Positions 8,971 through 17,583 of a DNA stretch of 40,388 nucleotides are shown piece after piece (position 1 is the first letter of the stretch; each line of letters starts with the position of its first letter). Position numbers and translations under genes: made by a program. The notes below the pieces were generated by a model that saw nothing but the letters and a program-made list of their open reading frames with translations, ran no database searches and was not told the origin of the DNA. The stretch is taken from assembly GCA_023954655.1 (NCBI GenBank), contig JAGSHH010000006.1:1-40388 (forward strand), read 5' to 3'. This DNA is from Colwelliaceae bacterium (GTDB lineage Bacteria > Pseudomonadota > Gammaproteobacteria > Enterobacterales > Alteromonadaceae).

Positions 8971-8986
8971 CTGACCAATAGAACAA
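8971..8986. promoter_or_regulatory. Weak RutR-type site near the regulator start
   Basis: CTGACCAATAGAACAA keeps the left half-site TGACCA but only 4 of 7 right-half positions (10 of 14 overall). About 100 bp upstream of the TetR gene, it could be an autoregulatory half-site. Such matches also occur by chance in AT-rich DNA. Confidence 0.25.
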
Positions 8987-9082
8987 TAAATGATAGACAA
9001 ATTAGTGACATTTATACCGCATACTGCTAAAAAGACACTCCCAGTATACTTTTTAAAAACTTTATAAATAAAAAGATCAAAA

Positions 9083-9703
9083 ATGACTGACAAAAAACAA
9101 GGTAAAATAAGAATACAAAGCCAAGAAAAAATTCTACTTGCAGCACAAGATGAATTCATTACTAATGGCTATAAAGGCGCAACAGTTCAATCAATCGCTG
9201 ATCTTGCAGGATTACCAAAAGCCAATGTTCTCTATTACTTTAAAAACAAAGAAAATATCTACCATGCAGTATTAGAACAAACATTAGATATGTGGGATCA
9301 AGGTATTGGCGATATTGAATATAAAGATGGTCCAAAAATCGCAATTGAAAAATTTGTCTCCTCTAAAGTTCTAATGTCTTTCAATCATCCAAAATCTTCA
9401 AAAATATATGCGATGGAGATTATTCAGGGCGCTCAGCATTTAAAAGAGTTTACTCGAACATATTTAAGAAAATGGGTTCGAGAAAAATCTAAAATATTCC
9501 AACAATGGATCGACGAAGATAGAATGCTCAATGTTGATCCTATTAACCTAATTTTTCTCATTTGGTCTTCTACCCAACATTATGCTGATTTTGATAATCA
9601 GATTTTAACTGTCATGAATCGAGCTGATTATGAAGAAGAAGACATTGAACATGTTACTCAATTTCTCACTCAATTTATTTTACGTGGCTTAGAGATTAAA
9701 TAG
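9083..9703 (+). CDS. TetR-family regulator, RutR-like
   Basis: A 206-aa DNA-binding regulator. The N-terminal helix-turn-helix spans about residues 16-60 (SIADLAGLPKANVLYYFKNKE). The C-terminal ligand domain contains LIFLIWSSTQHYADF (156-170), nearly the same as a stretch of E. coli RutR (LIFMIWASTQHYADF), and MEIIQGAQHL matches the RutR MEMLAGAP region. E. coli RutR senses uracil/thymine and controls pyrimidine and purine metabolism. Two RutR-type boxes lie beside this gene and upstream of cdd, so it probably represses nucleotide-use genes until a base or nucleoside appears (inference). The downstream EEP gene starts 3 bp after its stop. The ribosome site is weak. It may be a lineage-specific paralogue rather than true RutR, so no symbol is given. 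Confidence 0.88.
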   Translation: MTDKKQGKIRIQSQEKILLAAQDEFITNGYKGATVQSIADLAGLPKANVLYYFKNKENIYHAVLEQTLDMWDQGIGDIEYKDGPKIAIEKFVSSKVLMSFNHPKSSKIYAMEIIQGAQHLKEFTRTYLRKWVREKSKIFQQWIDEDRMLNVDPINLIFLIWSSTQHYADFDNQILTVMNRADYEEEDIEHVTQFLTQFILRGLEIK

Positions 9704-9706
9704 TTT

Positions 9707-10894
9707 ATGAAATTTTTTATTGTTTTATTTTTATCAACACTTGGGCTTAATGTTATGGCAGAAAACAAACAGCAAGATAACCCAATAAGAATAGCTACCT
9801 TTAATGTCAGTATGGAAGCACTAAACTATACGACTAGAAGTAAAGGAAAACCATCAAAAGTAACAGGTAACGAGCTGAACAAAGCACTTAAAAGTAATCA
9901 TCAACAAATTAAGAATATTGCTGAAATTATTCAACGAGTTAATCCTGACATTATTCTGCTCAATGAATTTGACTATTCAAGAGGTGGTAAAGAAATTCAG
10001 CTATTTATTAATCAATACTTGAATGAAGAGCAACAAGGGCAAAATAAAGTATACTTTCCTTACTTTTATCAAAGTAGTGTTAATACAGGAGTGCCTACTC
10101 CCTTTGATTTAAATAATGACAATAAAATTGAATCTCCAACTGATACCTATGGTTTTGGTCACTTCCCAGGTCATTTTGGTATGGTATTACTATCAAAGTT
10201 TCCCATTGATACCGAGCAGATTAGAACATTTCAACATTTTAAATGGAATGATATGCCTGGAGCACTGCAACCCTATGATCCTTCTACTAATAAACCTTGG
10301 TATAGTGATGCTGCTTGGCAGGGTTTACGCTTATCTTCAAAATCGCATTGGGATATCCCAATTACCGTCAATGGTAAAAACATACATATATTAGCTAGTC
10401 ACCCTACTCCACCAGTTTTCGATGGTCCAGAAGATAGAAACGGCAAACGAAATCATGATGAAATTCGTTTTTGGGGAGATTATATTTCAGCCCAAAATAA
10501 CCAATATATTTATGATGATAATAAACAATTAGGTGGGTTAAAAGCGAATGCTCCTTTTGTAATACTTGGTGACTTAAATGCTTCTGCAACTGAAGGTGAT
10601 GCTATAAATTCAAGTATAGAATCACTTATCAACCATGAAAAGATTCAAGATCCAATGCCTAAAAGCATTGGAGCCAAAAACCACAGTAGCGATAATCCTC
10701 TCGCAGAACATCATACTGCTTATTGGCGAATGAGAGCCGATTATGTTCTCCCATCAAAACAACATTTCACTCTCATTGATTCAGGTGTTTTCTGGCCTGA
10801 AAAAAATACAGATGAATTTCGATTAATTAAAGATCGTCAAGCATCATCAGACCATCGCCTTGTATGGGTTGATGTGAAAATAACTCAGAAGTAA
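9707..10894 (+). CDS. Secreted endonuclease/exonuclease/phosphatase-fold (EEP) hydrolase
   Basis: A 395-aa protein with a signal peptide (residues 1-18, ending NVMA), so exported to periplasm or beyond. The EEP fold (DNase I/phosphodiesterase superfamily) is shown by ATFNVS (30-35), LLNEFD with catalytic E87, HPTPP (232-236), GDLNAS (288-293) and the terminal SDHRLVWVD with D382-H383. These enzymes cut phosphodiester or phosphomonoester bonds using Mg2+. The start is 3 bp after the regulator stop and alkaline phosphatase follows 29 bp later, so the three are likely co-transcribed. Together they could turn DNA, RNA or cyclic nucleotides into nucleosides and phosphate. Exact substrate is unknown; relatives also act on phospholipids and inositol phosphates. 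Confidence 0.85.
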   Translation: MKFFIVLFLSTLGLNVMAENKQQDNPIRIATFNVSMEALNYTTRSKGKPSKVTGNELNKALKSNHQQIKNIAEIIQRVNPDIILLNEFDYSRGGKEIQLFINQYLNEEQQGQNKVYFPYFYQSSVNTGVPTPFDLNNDNKIESPTDTYGFGHFPGHFGMVLLSKFPIDTEQIRTFQHFKWNDMPGALQPYDPSTNKPWYSDAAWQGLRLSSKSHWDIPITVNGKNIHILASHPTPPVFDGPEDRNGKRNHDEIRFWGDYISAQNNQYIYDDNKQLGGLKANAPFVILGDLNASATEGDAINSSIESLINHEKIQDPMPKSIGAKNHSSDNPLAEHHTAYWRMRADYVLPSKQHFTLIDSGVFWPEKNTDEFRLIKDRQASSDHRLVWVDVKITQK

Positions 10895-10923
10895 TCATAA
10901 AAGAACAATTTTAGAGTAGATTT

Positions 10924-12309
10924 ATGAAAAAGATTTTACCAACATTAATCGTTTCAGCGTTACTAACAAGTTGTAATAGCACTCAAATTCAAATTGATGA
11001 AACACCAGCAAAACCTAATGTAAAAAATATCATTATGATAATTGCAGATGGGATGGGGCCTGCTTATACCAGTGCCTATCGATATTATGCTGATGATCCC
11101 AAAACTGAAGAAATTGAAACAACTATTTTTGATAAGTATTTAGTTGGAAGTTCTACTACATACCCCGCATCAGTTTCAGGCTATGTAACAGACTCTGCAG
11201 CTTCTGCAACAGCACTAGCTAGTGGCATTAAAACCTATAATGGTGCTATTGGAGTAGATACAAATAAAAACAAATTAGAAACGGTATTACACCGTGCAAA
11301 GAAACTTGGTAAAAAAACTGGGGTAGTTGTTACATCACAAGTGAATCATGCAACTCCTGCTTCTTATATTAGTCACAATGAATACAGAAGAAATTATAAT
11401 GAACTTGCCGATAGTTATATTGATAATGGTATAAATACCGATGTACTTTTAGGTGGAGGTTGGAAGTATTTTATTCGTAAAGACAGAAACTTAGTCAATG
11501 AATATAAAGCACAGAGTGTACATTACATCGATTCGTATCAAGAATTAAATAACTTGCCAAAGAATAAAGCAATTCTTGGCTTATTTGCCGATGAAGGTTT
11601 AGTAGAAGCTATCGATGATGTTGATAAATATCGTTTATCTACAATGACAAAAGCAGCAATACCTCAACTTGAAAATTCAAAAGGTTTTTTCATGTTAATT
11701 GAAGCAAGTCAAATAGATTGGGCTGGTCATGGCAATGATATCAATTCAGCAATGGCAGAGATGACAGATCTAGAGAAAACATTGGAGTACCTTGAAGTAT
11801 TTGTTGAGAAAAATCCAGATACTTTAGTTGTTCTAACAGCGGACCATAGCACTGGTGGTTTAACGGTTGCTGCTAACGGAATTTATGAATGGAAACCCCA
11901 ATTAATTAGAGATTTACAGCAATCATCTAATTCAATAGCAAAATACTTTAATAAGCATGAGTTGTCTCCTTCAGCTTTATCTGAAAAGTTAGCAGGCATA
12001 GAAGTATCAAAAATTGAAGCTGACAATATAGCGTCAATAAAAACGATAGCGAAAAAGAAACTATCTACTTATTTATCTTTATCTCAAGAACAGAAAAAAG
12101 GGCAATATAAACCGAACGTGATTAAAGAAATCAATATCGCTATTAAGAAACTCATAGATAAAAAAACAAATACCGGATGGACGAGTGGTGGTCACACCGC
12201 AATTGATGTACCAGTATTTGCATTTGGCACAGAAAAGCATCGTTTTTCAGGGGCTATTGATAACACAGATATTGCGAAAACCATTTTCAAATTATTAGAA
12301 GAAAAATAA
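10924..12309 (+). CDS. Alkaline phosphatase (PhoA family), predicted lipoprotein
   Basis: A 461-aa metalloenzyme releasing phosphate from many monoesters, including nucleotides. A lipobox LLTSC gives a lipidated C17, so it is probably membrane-bound facing the periplasm or surface rather than soluble. Motifs: ADGMG (D42, metal), TDSAASATALASG (nucleophile S91), VNHATPAS (H142), IEASQIDWAGHG (E260, D265, H269), TADHS (D307-H308) and GGHTAID (H424). H142 and W266 stand where E. coli PhoA has D153 and K328, a third-metal-site variant seen in many non-enteric enzymes. It is last in the regulator-EEP-phosphatase unit and followed by a terminator. Control by the RutR-like protein rather than by PhoB is inferred; I did not see an obvious Pho box. 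Confidence 0.93.
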   Translation: MKKILPTLIVSALLTSCNSTQIQIDETPAKPNVKNIIMIIADGMGPAYTSAYRYYADDPKTEEIETTIFDKYLVGSSTTYPASVSGYVTDSAASATALASGIKTYNGAIGVDTNKNKLETVLHRAKKLGKKTGVVVTSQVNHATPASYISHNEYRRNYNELADSYIDNGINTDVLLGGGWKYFIRKDRNLVNEYKAQSVHYIDSYQELNNLPKNKAILGLFADEGLVEAIDDVDKYRLSTMTKAAIPQLENSKGFFMLIEASQIDWAGHGNDINSAMAEMTDLEKTLEYLEVFVEKNPDTLVVLTADHSTGGLTVAANGIYEWKPQLIRDLQQSSNSIAKYFNKHELSPSALSEKLAGIEVSKIEADNIASIKTIAKKKLSTYLSLSQEQKKGQYKPNVIKEINIAIKKLIDKKTNTGWTSGGHTAIDVPVFAFGTEKHRFSGAIDNTDIAKTIFKLLEEK

Positions 12310-12350
12310 TAAGCAGTCGTCCTATACTTAGAATTTGAAAGAAAATATAT

Positions 12351-12379
12351 AAAGGCTAAATATTATATTTAGCCTTTTT
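12351..12379 (+). terminator. Intrinsic terminator after alkaline phosphatase
   Basis: AAAGGCTAAAT and ATTTAGCCTTT form an 11-bp stem with loop ATTAT followed by TTTTT, about 40 bp past the stop codon. It closes the regulator-EEP-phosphatase unit. Confidence 0.9.
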
Positions 12380-12498
12380 CTTTACACTATTATCTCAATC
12401 TTTGTATTTTAAAAGAGCAAGTTCAGTCAGGTAATGAAAAATAAAATGGCATAAACTCACTTCATAACAAGTTTAAGAAACATTTACGTATAAAAAAC

Positions 12499-13386
12499 AT
12501 GCACTATTATCATCAACGCTTTAAAAGCATAATTGAATATATTGATAAGAATTTAGAACAACCTATTTCTATTCGTACATTAAGTGAAATATCTTGTTTC
12601 TCAGAATATCATTTTCATCGTCAGTTTAGTGCTTATCTTGGTCAACCTATTAAAAAATATATTCAGTTAAAACGATTAAATAAAGCAGCTTATCAATTAA
12701 TCTTTCGTCAACATCTATCGATCAGTGAAATATCTTTTCAAGCGACATATGAGAATAGTGAATCTTTTTCTCGAGCATTTAAAAAAGCTTTTGGCCAAAG
12801 CCCGAGTGATTATAAAAAATGTCCTCAATCTAAGCCGTGGCAGGATGTTCAAACTGAAACTAGAAAACTTAAAGAGAGACAAGAGCATATGCTTAAAAAT
12901 GAAAATCAATCAAATGAATTTAATGCTATTTCGATTGTTAAATTCCCTGAAACCAAACTTGCTGTTTATCAACATCAAGGGCCAGCTAACCAGATCATGA
13001 GTAGTGTACAGCACTTCATAAAATGGCGTAAATTGAATAACTTACCACCAAGTAAGTCGAAAACATATAATTTAATTTATAGCGACCCTTCGAATACACC
13101 TGAAGATGAATTTAAGTTTGATATTTGTGCTCAAGTAAAACATGACATCGAAGATAATGAATTTGACGTTATTAATAAAACTATTCCTGAGGGTAGATGC
13201 GCCAAATATCGACACATTGGTTCTGACCGATTTTTAGATGAAAGTATGAATTTTTTGTATGGTACTTGGCTACCCGAATCAGGGGAAACGTTAAGAGACT
13301 ATCCTTGTATTTTGGAACGAGTTAAAATGTACCCCGATGTTGCTGAATCAGAAGCAATCATCGATATTTATTTACCTATAGAGTAA
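12499..13386 (+). CDS. AraC-family regulator with GyrI-like effector domain
   Basis: A 295-aa regulator. Residues 1-105 hold the two helix-turn-helices of AraC/XylS proteins (TLSEISCFSEYHFHRQFSAY and ISEISFQATYENSESFSRAFKKAFGQSP). Residues about 140-295 form a GyrI-like/Rob C-terminal-type ligand-binding domain (VVKFPETKLAVYQHQGP-like start; IPEGRCAKYRHIGS; terminal IDIYLPIE). Such proteins usually respond to small hydrophobic or cationic compounds and control efflux or stress genes. It is a single gene between two terminators, with no obvious ribosome site. Its target here is unknown; the convergent TonB-dependent receptor is a neighbour but not a clear partner. Confidence 0.88.
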   Translation: MHYYHQRFKSIIEYIDKNLEQPISIRTLSEISCFSEYHFHRQFSAYLGQPIKKYIQLKRLNKAAYQLIFRQHLSISEISFQATYENSESFSRAFKKAFGQSPSDYKKCPQSKPWQDVQTETRKLKERQEHMLKNENQSNEFNAISIVKFPETKLAVYQHQGPANQIMSSVQHFIKWRKLNNLPPSKSKTYNLIYSDPSNTPEDEFKFDICAQVKHDIEDNEFDVINKTIPEGRCAKYRHIGSDRFLDESMNFLYGTWLPESGETLRDYPCILERVKMYPDVAESEAIIDIYLPIE

Positions 13387-13416
13387 CGACTTCAATAATT
13401 TATCTTAAAATAAATA

Positions 13417-13445
13417 AAGGCTTAGCTACTACGTAACTAAGCCTT
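13417..13445. terminator. Bidirectional terminator between araC-type gene and second receptor
   Basis: AAGGCTTAG and CTAAGCCTT form a 9-bp stem with an inner TAC/GTA pairing. It lies between two convergent genes, with T-rich flank on the minus strand (TTTATTTATTTT) and a weaker one on the plus strand. Confidence 0.8.
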
Positions 13446-13474
13446 CTTAATATAAAATAAATTATATCATTTAA

Positions 13475-16400
13475 CTAAAAACGATATGAAGCATTTAGGA
13501 AATAGCCTCGTCCTAAAAGATCATAACCTGAAGATGTCACCATATTACCTCGGTTAGAACCAGCAGATATATCTACCATATCTGGTTCTTTATCAAGTAA
13601 GTTTGTAATCCCGAATGTTACTGCAAAATCTTCCGCACTATATGTTAATGAAGTATCAACATAAATTGCAGCATCAGCATCACAAACAGGAACAGTCAAA
13701 GGTTTTCCAACTAACTCTTCATTGATAATAAAGTTATCACAGTTTGCGGTATCACGAACATCATCAGCAGCGTGTGTTTCAGAGAAATAATTAGCCATAA
13801 CCATTAAATTCCAATCGCCACTAACAAAGTTAAAGGTTGAAATCAAACGATGCTCAGGTGTCCCAAAATCTTCTAATAGGTCTTCAGATTCTTCTCCTTT
13901 GAAGATAGTTAACTCACGTTCAGTTTGAAGTGTATATTGGTTAGTCCATACCATATGAACAGGCATACCTAATACATCACCTAAGCCAGTAGAAAAATGT
14001 GTATTAACATCTATCCCCTTTGAAGTTTCTTCACCAATATTTAAAAATGAATTATCAACTAAGTTAGGAAAGTTAATTACTGCGGCATTCCCGCTATCTC
14101 GTCTGATTCTAGGACAGAAAGGACTATCCATGTTAGGGGCATCAAAACAACGTTTTAAAATTGTTGCTGCACTTACCGTACGAATAGTATCTTCAACTTC
14201 TAAACTCCAGTAAGTAATCCCCAAATCAAACTCATAATCGCCATCTAACTCTGGCGTCCATTTGAATGATGCAGTAATATTTTCAGAAGTTTCTGGTTTA
14301 AGATCTTTTGCATTACCACTTGCTGAAGTTGGAATCGTTGGTACGCCACTTAAACCAATTTGAGTATAATCCGCACCTTGAGCTGTACAGTTATCTAAAA
14401 TAGTTTGTGAACGGTTCTCTTTACTCGGATCATATGCACTGTTGGTTTGTAATGCTTCGGGGACAGAACAAGGATCAGCACTACCACTTACACCACCAAA
14501 TTGATTAGCAAGAAATTGCTCACGTAAGTTAGGTGCACGAAATGATGTTCCGTAAGATGTACTAAATAGTAATGATTCAGTTGGTTTATACGTTACTCGT
14601 GCACGGTTTGTTAATTCACTGCCAAAATTTTCTTCATCGGTATAACGAACAGCTGCTTCAACTTCAAATAGTTCCGCCCAGCTTTGATCAACAGCTATAG
14701 GTAATGATATTTCAGCAAATACGTCAGAAACATCACGAGAACCAATAGTCGCACCTTCTGTCAAAGGGTTTTCTGCGGCAACTAAACCAGTTGCACCTAA
14801 CATATCCCCTGCTGATTTAATACGATCACGTCTAAATTCAGCTCCAATTGCAGCAGTAACGACACCACCATCATCGAAATCGAATAAATCACCAGTGGCA
14901 AATGCAGAAGCCATAATTTGTTCTACAGTAGTTGTATTTACTCGAGTACCAATAAGGAAGTCTTTTTCAGCTTGTGTTGCAAAAGTTCCTCCACCATATT
15001 CACCACCATTAAATATTGATGGGGCTAAAAAGTTAACAGGCACACATTCATTGGGGGTTATAAAACCAATTCCTGCAGGTGCATTGACACCACATATTGG
15101 GTTGCCATTATTGTCTAATCGCAATGTACCTAAAGTAAGTGCCAAATTAGACTCATTCATAATAGGTTGAGTTTGTTCACCTACACCACGATCGTACGAA
15201 GCAAATAGCTCATAAGTCCATCCTTTATCTGACAAGACATCACTAGTGAAGTCGCCTCGTAATCCTGTTACAAATCTAAAATGATTTAACTCAACTTCAC
15301 GTTTTTGTTGTAAATCTTCCAATGTAATTATATTTGATACATCAACAGGAAAAGGGCTTAAAGGATTTTGTACTAGATCTAAGTTACCATCTGCATCTAG
15401 AACTAAATTACCTTGTTCATTTTCATGAGGGATCATTCCAGGAATCGTTGGGTAAATTTGTTCAGAAGATGCCAAACTAGTTAAATGACGATGAAAATAA
15501 TAAGCTTCATAAAAAATTTCTTCATCTCCACCCCAGAAATCAGGCATGTATGAGCCATTAGCCGCAACAGAAAAACGAGTTACCGGTTGTACTAAATCCG
15601 CTTGCATCCTATCTACAGCATCACTATGCAATGGAGAGAATATACGACGATTACGTTGATTTGCACTAGTGATCTCTACATTAGGATCACTCGGAATAGG
15701 TAAACCATATGCCGAACTAAAATCCATGATGCCAATATCTGTTTGACCTGGTGTTGAGAATATTGCTATGTCGCCTGTAGTATTAGCATTTACTGTACCG
15801 GTTAGATCTAACATGGTGTTATCCCAAAACCTACTGGTACAAACTGACGTTTTTTTACCAGAATCATCTCTGAAAATCTTACGAATACAATCGGTACGAT
15901 CTTTTACCGCAACGCGTTCTCGTTCATAATATGATGCAGAAAAAGCAAATTTCGCCTTATCTCCTTCAAAGCCTGTAATAAATGAAAAATCTTTTTCACT
16001 ACCTCCACCTTCAGCCGTATCAGAAACTGCAGCTGAAACTTCAAAACCATCATAACTTTCTTTTAAAATAACGTTGATAACGCCAGCAACAGCATCAGCA
16101 CCATAAATTGATGATGCACCCTCAGTAATAACTTCAACACGTTCAACCATATTAACTGGTAATAAACTTAAATCAGGCTGAGATGGAGCACCACGTACAC
16201 CTGAAGCACCTAATCGGCGACCATTAATCAAAATTAATGTACGTTCGGCGCCTAAACCACGAAGACCAACATTAGATGAACCAACACCACCACTTGGAGG
16301 TGGCTCAGAGGCATTTGAATTACCTGAGTTTGAGTTAAAAGAAGCATCAAACTGCTGACCATTAGCCATTGATGTATTTTGTAGTAGCTCCGCAACGGTT

Positions 16401-16618
16401 CGAATTCCTGATTTTAAAGCATCTTCAGCTTTAATTACATGGATAGGAGCTGCATTTGAAAACTCTGCTTTTTTGATTCGTGAACCAGTTACCGCAATTC
16501 TTTCAACTTCTTCTTCCGCAGTTTCTTCAGAAAATACAGGGGTCGAAAAAAACGAAGCAGATACACTAGTAACTAAAGCAATTTTGATAGCTTTAGAAAG
16601 TTTGGATGACTTAATCAT
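13475..16618 (-). CDS. TonB-dependent receptor (outer membrane)
   Basis: The ORF track starts at 16657, but the Met at 16618 has GAGGAAA directly upstream and begins a clean signal peptide (MIKSSKLSKAIKIALVTSVS... PVFS), so I use 1047 codons. After a VERIAVTGSRIKKAEF TonB-box-like segment comes a plug domain (APIHVIKAEDALKSG, then GLRGLGAERTLILINGRRL, VEVITEGASSIYGADAVAGVINV). A large beta-barrel ends in the typical terminal F (ASYRF). There is no N-terminal regulatory domain, unlike the first receptor. This class is common in Alteromonadales beside peptidases, and an S9 lipoprotein peptidase lies upstream on the same strand, so peptide import is a reasonable guess; substrate is not proven. 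Confidence 0.9.
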   Translation of the reverse strand: MIKSSKLSKAIKIALVTSVSASFFSTPVFSEETAEEEVERIAVTGSRIKKAEFSNAAPIHVIKAEDALKSGIRTVAELLQNTSMANGQQFDASFNSNSGNSNASEPPPSGGVGSSNVGLRGLGAERTLILINGRRLGASGVRGAPSQPDLSLLPVNMVERVEVITEGASSIYGADAVAGVINVILKESYDGFEVSAAVSDTAEGGGSEKDFSFITGFEGDKAKFAFSASYYERERVAVKDRTDCIRKIFRDDSGKKTSVCTSRFWDNTMLDLTGTVNANTTGDIAIFSTPGQTDIGIMDFSSAYGLPIPSDPNVEITSANQRNRRIFSPLHSDAVDRMQADLVQPVTRFSVAANGSYMPDFWGGDEEIFYEAYYFHRHLTSLASSEQIYPTIPGMIPHENEQGNLVLDADGNLDLVQNPLSPFPVDVSNIITLEDLQQKREVELNHFRFVTGLRGDFTSDVLSDKGWTYELFASYDRGVGEQTQPIMNESNLALTLGTLRLDNNGNPICGVNAPAGIGFITPNECVPVNFLAPSIFNGGEYGGGTFATQAEKDFLIGTRVNTTTVEQIMASAFATGDLFDFDDGGVVTAAIGAEFRRDRIKSAGDMLGATGLVAAENPLTEGATIGSRDVSDVFAEISLPIAVDQSWAELFEVEAAVRYTDEENFGSELTNRARVTYKPTESLLFSTSYGTSFRAPNLREQFLANQFGGVSGSADPCSVPEALQTNSAYDPSKENRSQTILDNCTAQGADYTQIGLSGVPTIPTSASGNAKDLKPETSENITASFKWTPELDGDYEFDLGITYWSLEVEDTIRTVSAATILKRCFDAPNMDSPFCPRIRRDSGNAAVINFPNLVDNSFLNIGEETSKGIDVNTHFSTGLGDVLGMPVHMVWTNQYTLQTERELTIFKGEESEDLLEDFGTPEHRLISTFNFVSGDWNLMVMANYFSETHAADDVRDTANCDNFIINEELVGKPLTVPVCDADAAIYVDTSLTYSAEDFAVTFGITNLLDKEPDMVDISAGSNRGNMVTSSGYDLLGRGYFLNASYRF

Positions 16619-17288
16619 GTTTATTTCCTCATTATTTATTATAATTTGACTACTCAATTTCCATTTAATAAGCTTGAACTCAACTACAAATATTCCTTTT
16701 ATTTATCTAGTCAAACTTACAGTAGACTTTTCTAGACTACGTTTTAGAGTCACAAAATAAAATCAATTCCGGCAATCAAAATTGTTACAAACTTTTAACT
16801 TGTAAACTATTTTTCACAATATTATTAACAGAAAGTTAACGTCTTGACTGGTAACAATAGATTTAAATACTAAGGGTTTAGTAGTCATTTATTACTTATC
16901 CCTTGAAATACTTAACACGTAGGTCAACTAGTAAGTATTTAAATTGTAGGAGTAAATATTAAATTTTTAAAATAATTATCCAGATTCAATTTAAAATGAT
17001 TAAAAATACTTCCCAAAAAAAATCATTTAAAAATTAATATATTGTTAATTTGTTCTTAAACTTGGCAGAGTAAATATAAAAAATTAAATAAAAGGGTCAT
17101 CATGAATCATTCCATTAAAATAGAAATACAAGAAAAAGTATTACTACTAGATTACTTAATGAACTAATAATAATTTTAAATGATAAATTTATTACTTAAC
17201 TTAATAAATTACATTTTTTAAAAAGCAAATTCATAAAATAAGCTCTATAATACAAATAAATCTAGCTGTTATTGCAAGGAAGCAATGT
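16619..17288. other. AT-rich region upstream of the second receptor
   Basis: 670 bp with the receptor leader at its left end. It holds TTAACACGTAGGTCAA (16912-16927), a 10-of-14 match to the RutR box that may be chance, and repeated AGTC/TCTAGA words near 16711-16740. A 21-codon ORF at 17102-17167 (starts MNHSIKIEIQ) has a plausible AAGGG ribosome site 5 bp upstream. Nothing else was recognised. Confidence 0.45.
17102..17167 (+). CDS. Possible 21-aa small protein
   Basis: An ATG with AAAAGGG five bases upstream opens a 21-codon frame ending TAA, rich in Ile/Leu/Lys (ends LLLDYLMN). It lies between two receptor-system genes and upstream of the 61-aa ORF. No homologue is known to me. Too short for sequence alone to prove coding. 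Confidence 0.25.
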   Translation: MNHSIKIEIQEKVLLLDYLMN

Positions 17289-17474
17289 ATGAAAACTTTA
17301 TCCCCATCCATGATCGAAACTTGGGTGTTCTTAGCTCAATCGAGTGATCAAAAATTAGCCAGAGCAAAATTTCTTGCTTACCGAAAAATTAAAATGACAT
17401 TTGGCTCTATCGAATTAGCAAAACTATACATAGAGCAAAAAAAAGATAATCAAATTGAAGTAGTTGTTATTTAG
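17289..17474 (+). CDS. Small hypothetical protein, 61 aa
   Basis: The frame is likely helical in its first 50 residues (SPSMIETWVFLAQSSDQKLARAKF-type amphipathic pattern) and ends in a short hydrophobic strand, VEVVVI-like. No signal peptide, cysteine or known motif is seen. An AAGGA ribosome site lies 9 bp upstream inside the loop of a small ATTGC/GCAAT hairpin (17271-17286), which could limit translation. It is isolated on the plus strand between the minus-strand receptor and peptidase. I do not recognise it. It is probably real, judging from its ribosome site and ordinary codon use. Confidence 0.55.
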   Translation: MKTLSPSMIETWVFLAQSSDQKLARAKFLAYRKIKMTFGSIELAKLYIEQKKDNQIEVVVI

Positions 17475-17510
17475 CTAAAATGTAAATCTAACTTTATAAA
17501 CAAATCTTTA

Positions 17511-17557
17511 AACAAAAACATCAGCTTATTAATGAACTTAAAACATTAACAAGCTGA
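17511..17557 (-). terminator. Intrinsic terminator of the S9 peptidase gene
   Basis: TCAGCTTATTAATG (17521-17534) and CATTAACAAGCTGA (17544-17557) form a 14-bp stem with one G-U pair on the minus strand, followed there by TGTTTTTGTT. It lies about 30 bp past the peptidase stop codon. Confidence 0.88.
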
Positions 17558-17583
17558 CGTACAGTTTTACAATTTTTGATGAT

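Larger units (their letters stand above)
8378..9082. other. Long AT-rich divergent regulatory region
   Basis: 705 bp between the receptor (minus) and the TetR gene (plus), extremely AT-rich, with no convincing gene. It holds a near-consensus RutR-type palindrome at 8698-8713, a weaker one at 8971-8986, and TGACTTACGTCA (8418-8429), a TGAC/GTCA dyad about 40 bp from the receptor start. A 26-codon ORF at 8894-8974 lacks a ribosome site and is not called. The length suggests long leaders or an unrecognised small RNA. Confidence 0.6.

Noticed and set aside
8894-8974. 26-codon ORF upstream of the TetR gene
   Set aside because: No ribosome site, and the AT-rich sequence yields such frames by chance.
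8947-9159. 70-aa minus-strand ORF
   Set aside because: Overlaps the start of the TetR gene, composition looks non-coding, and no ribosome site was seen.
14895-15170. 91-aa plus-strand ORF, and similar frames inside helicase, YgiQ, EEP, SBP and prkA-operon genes
   Set aside because: All are opposite-strand or other-frame shadows of strong genes.
16912-16927. RutR-like TTAACACGTAGGTCAA near the second receptor
   Set aside because: Only 10 of 14 positions match; several such sites are expected by chance in 40 kb, so it is not called an operator.
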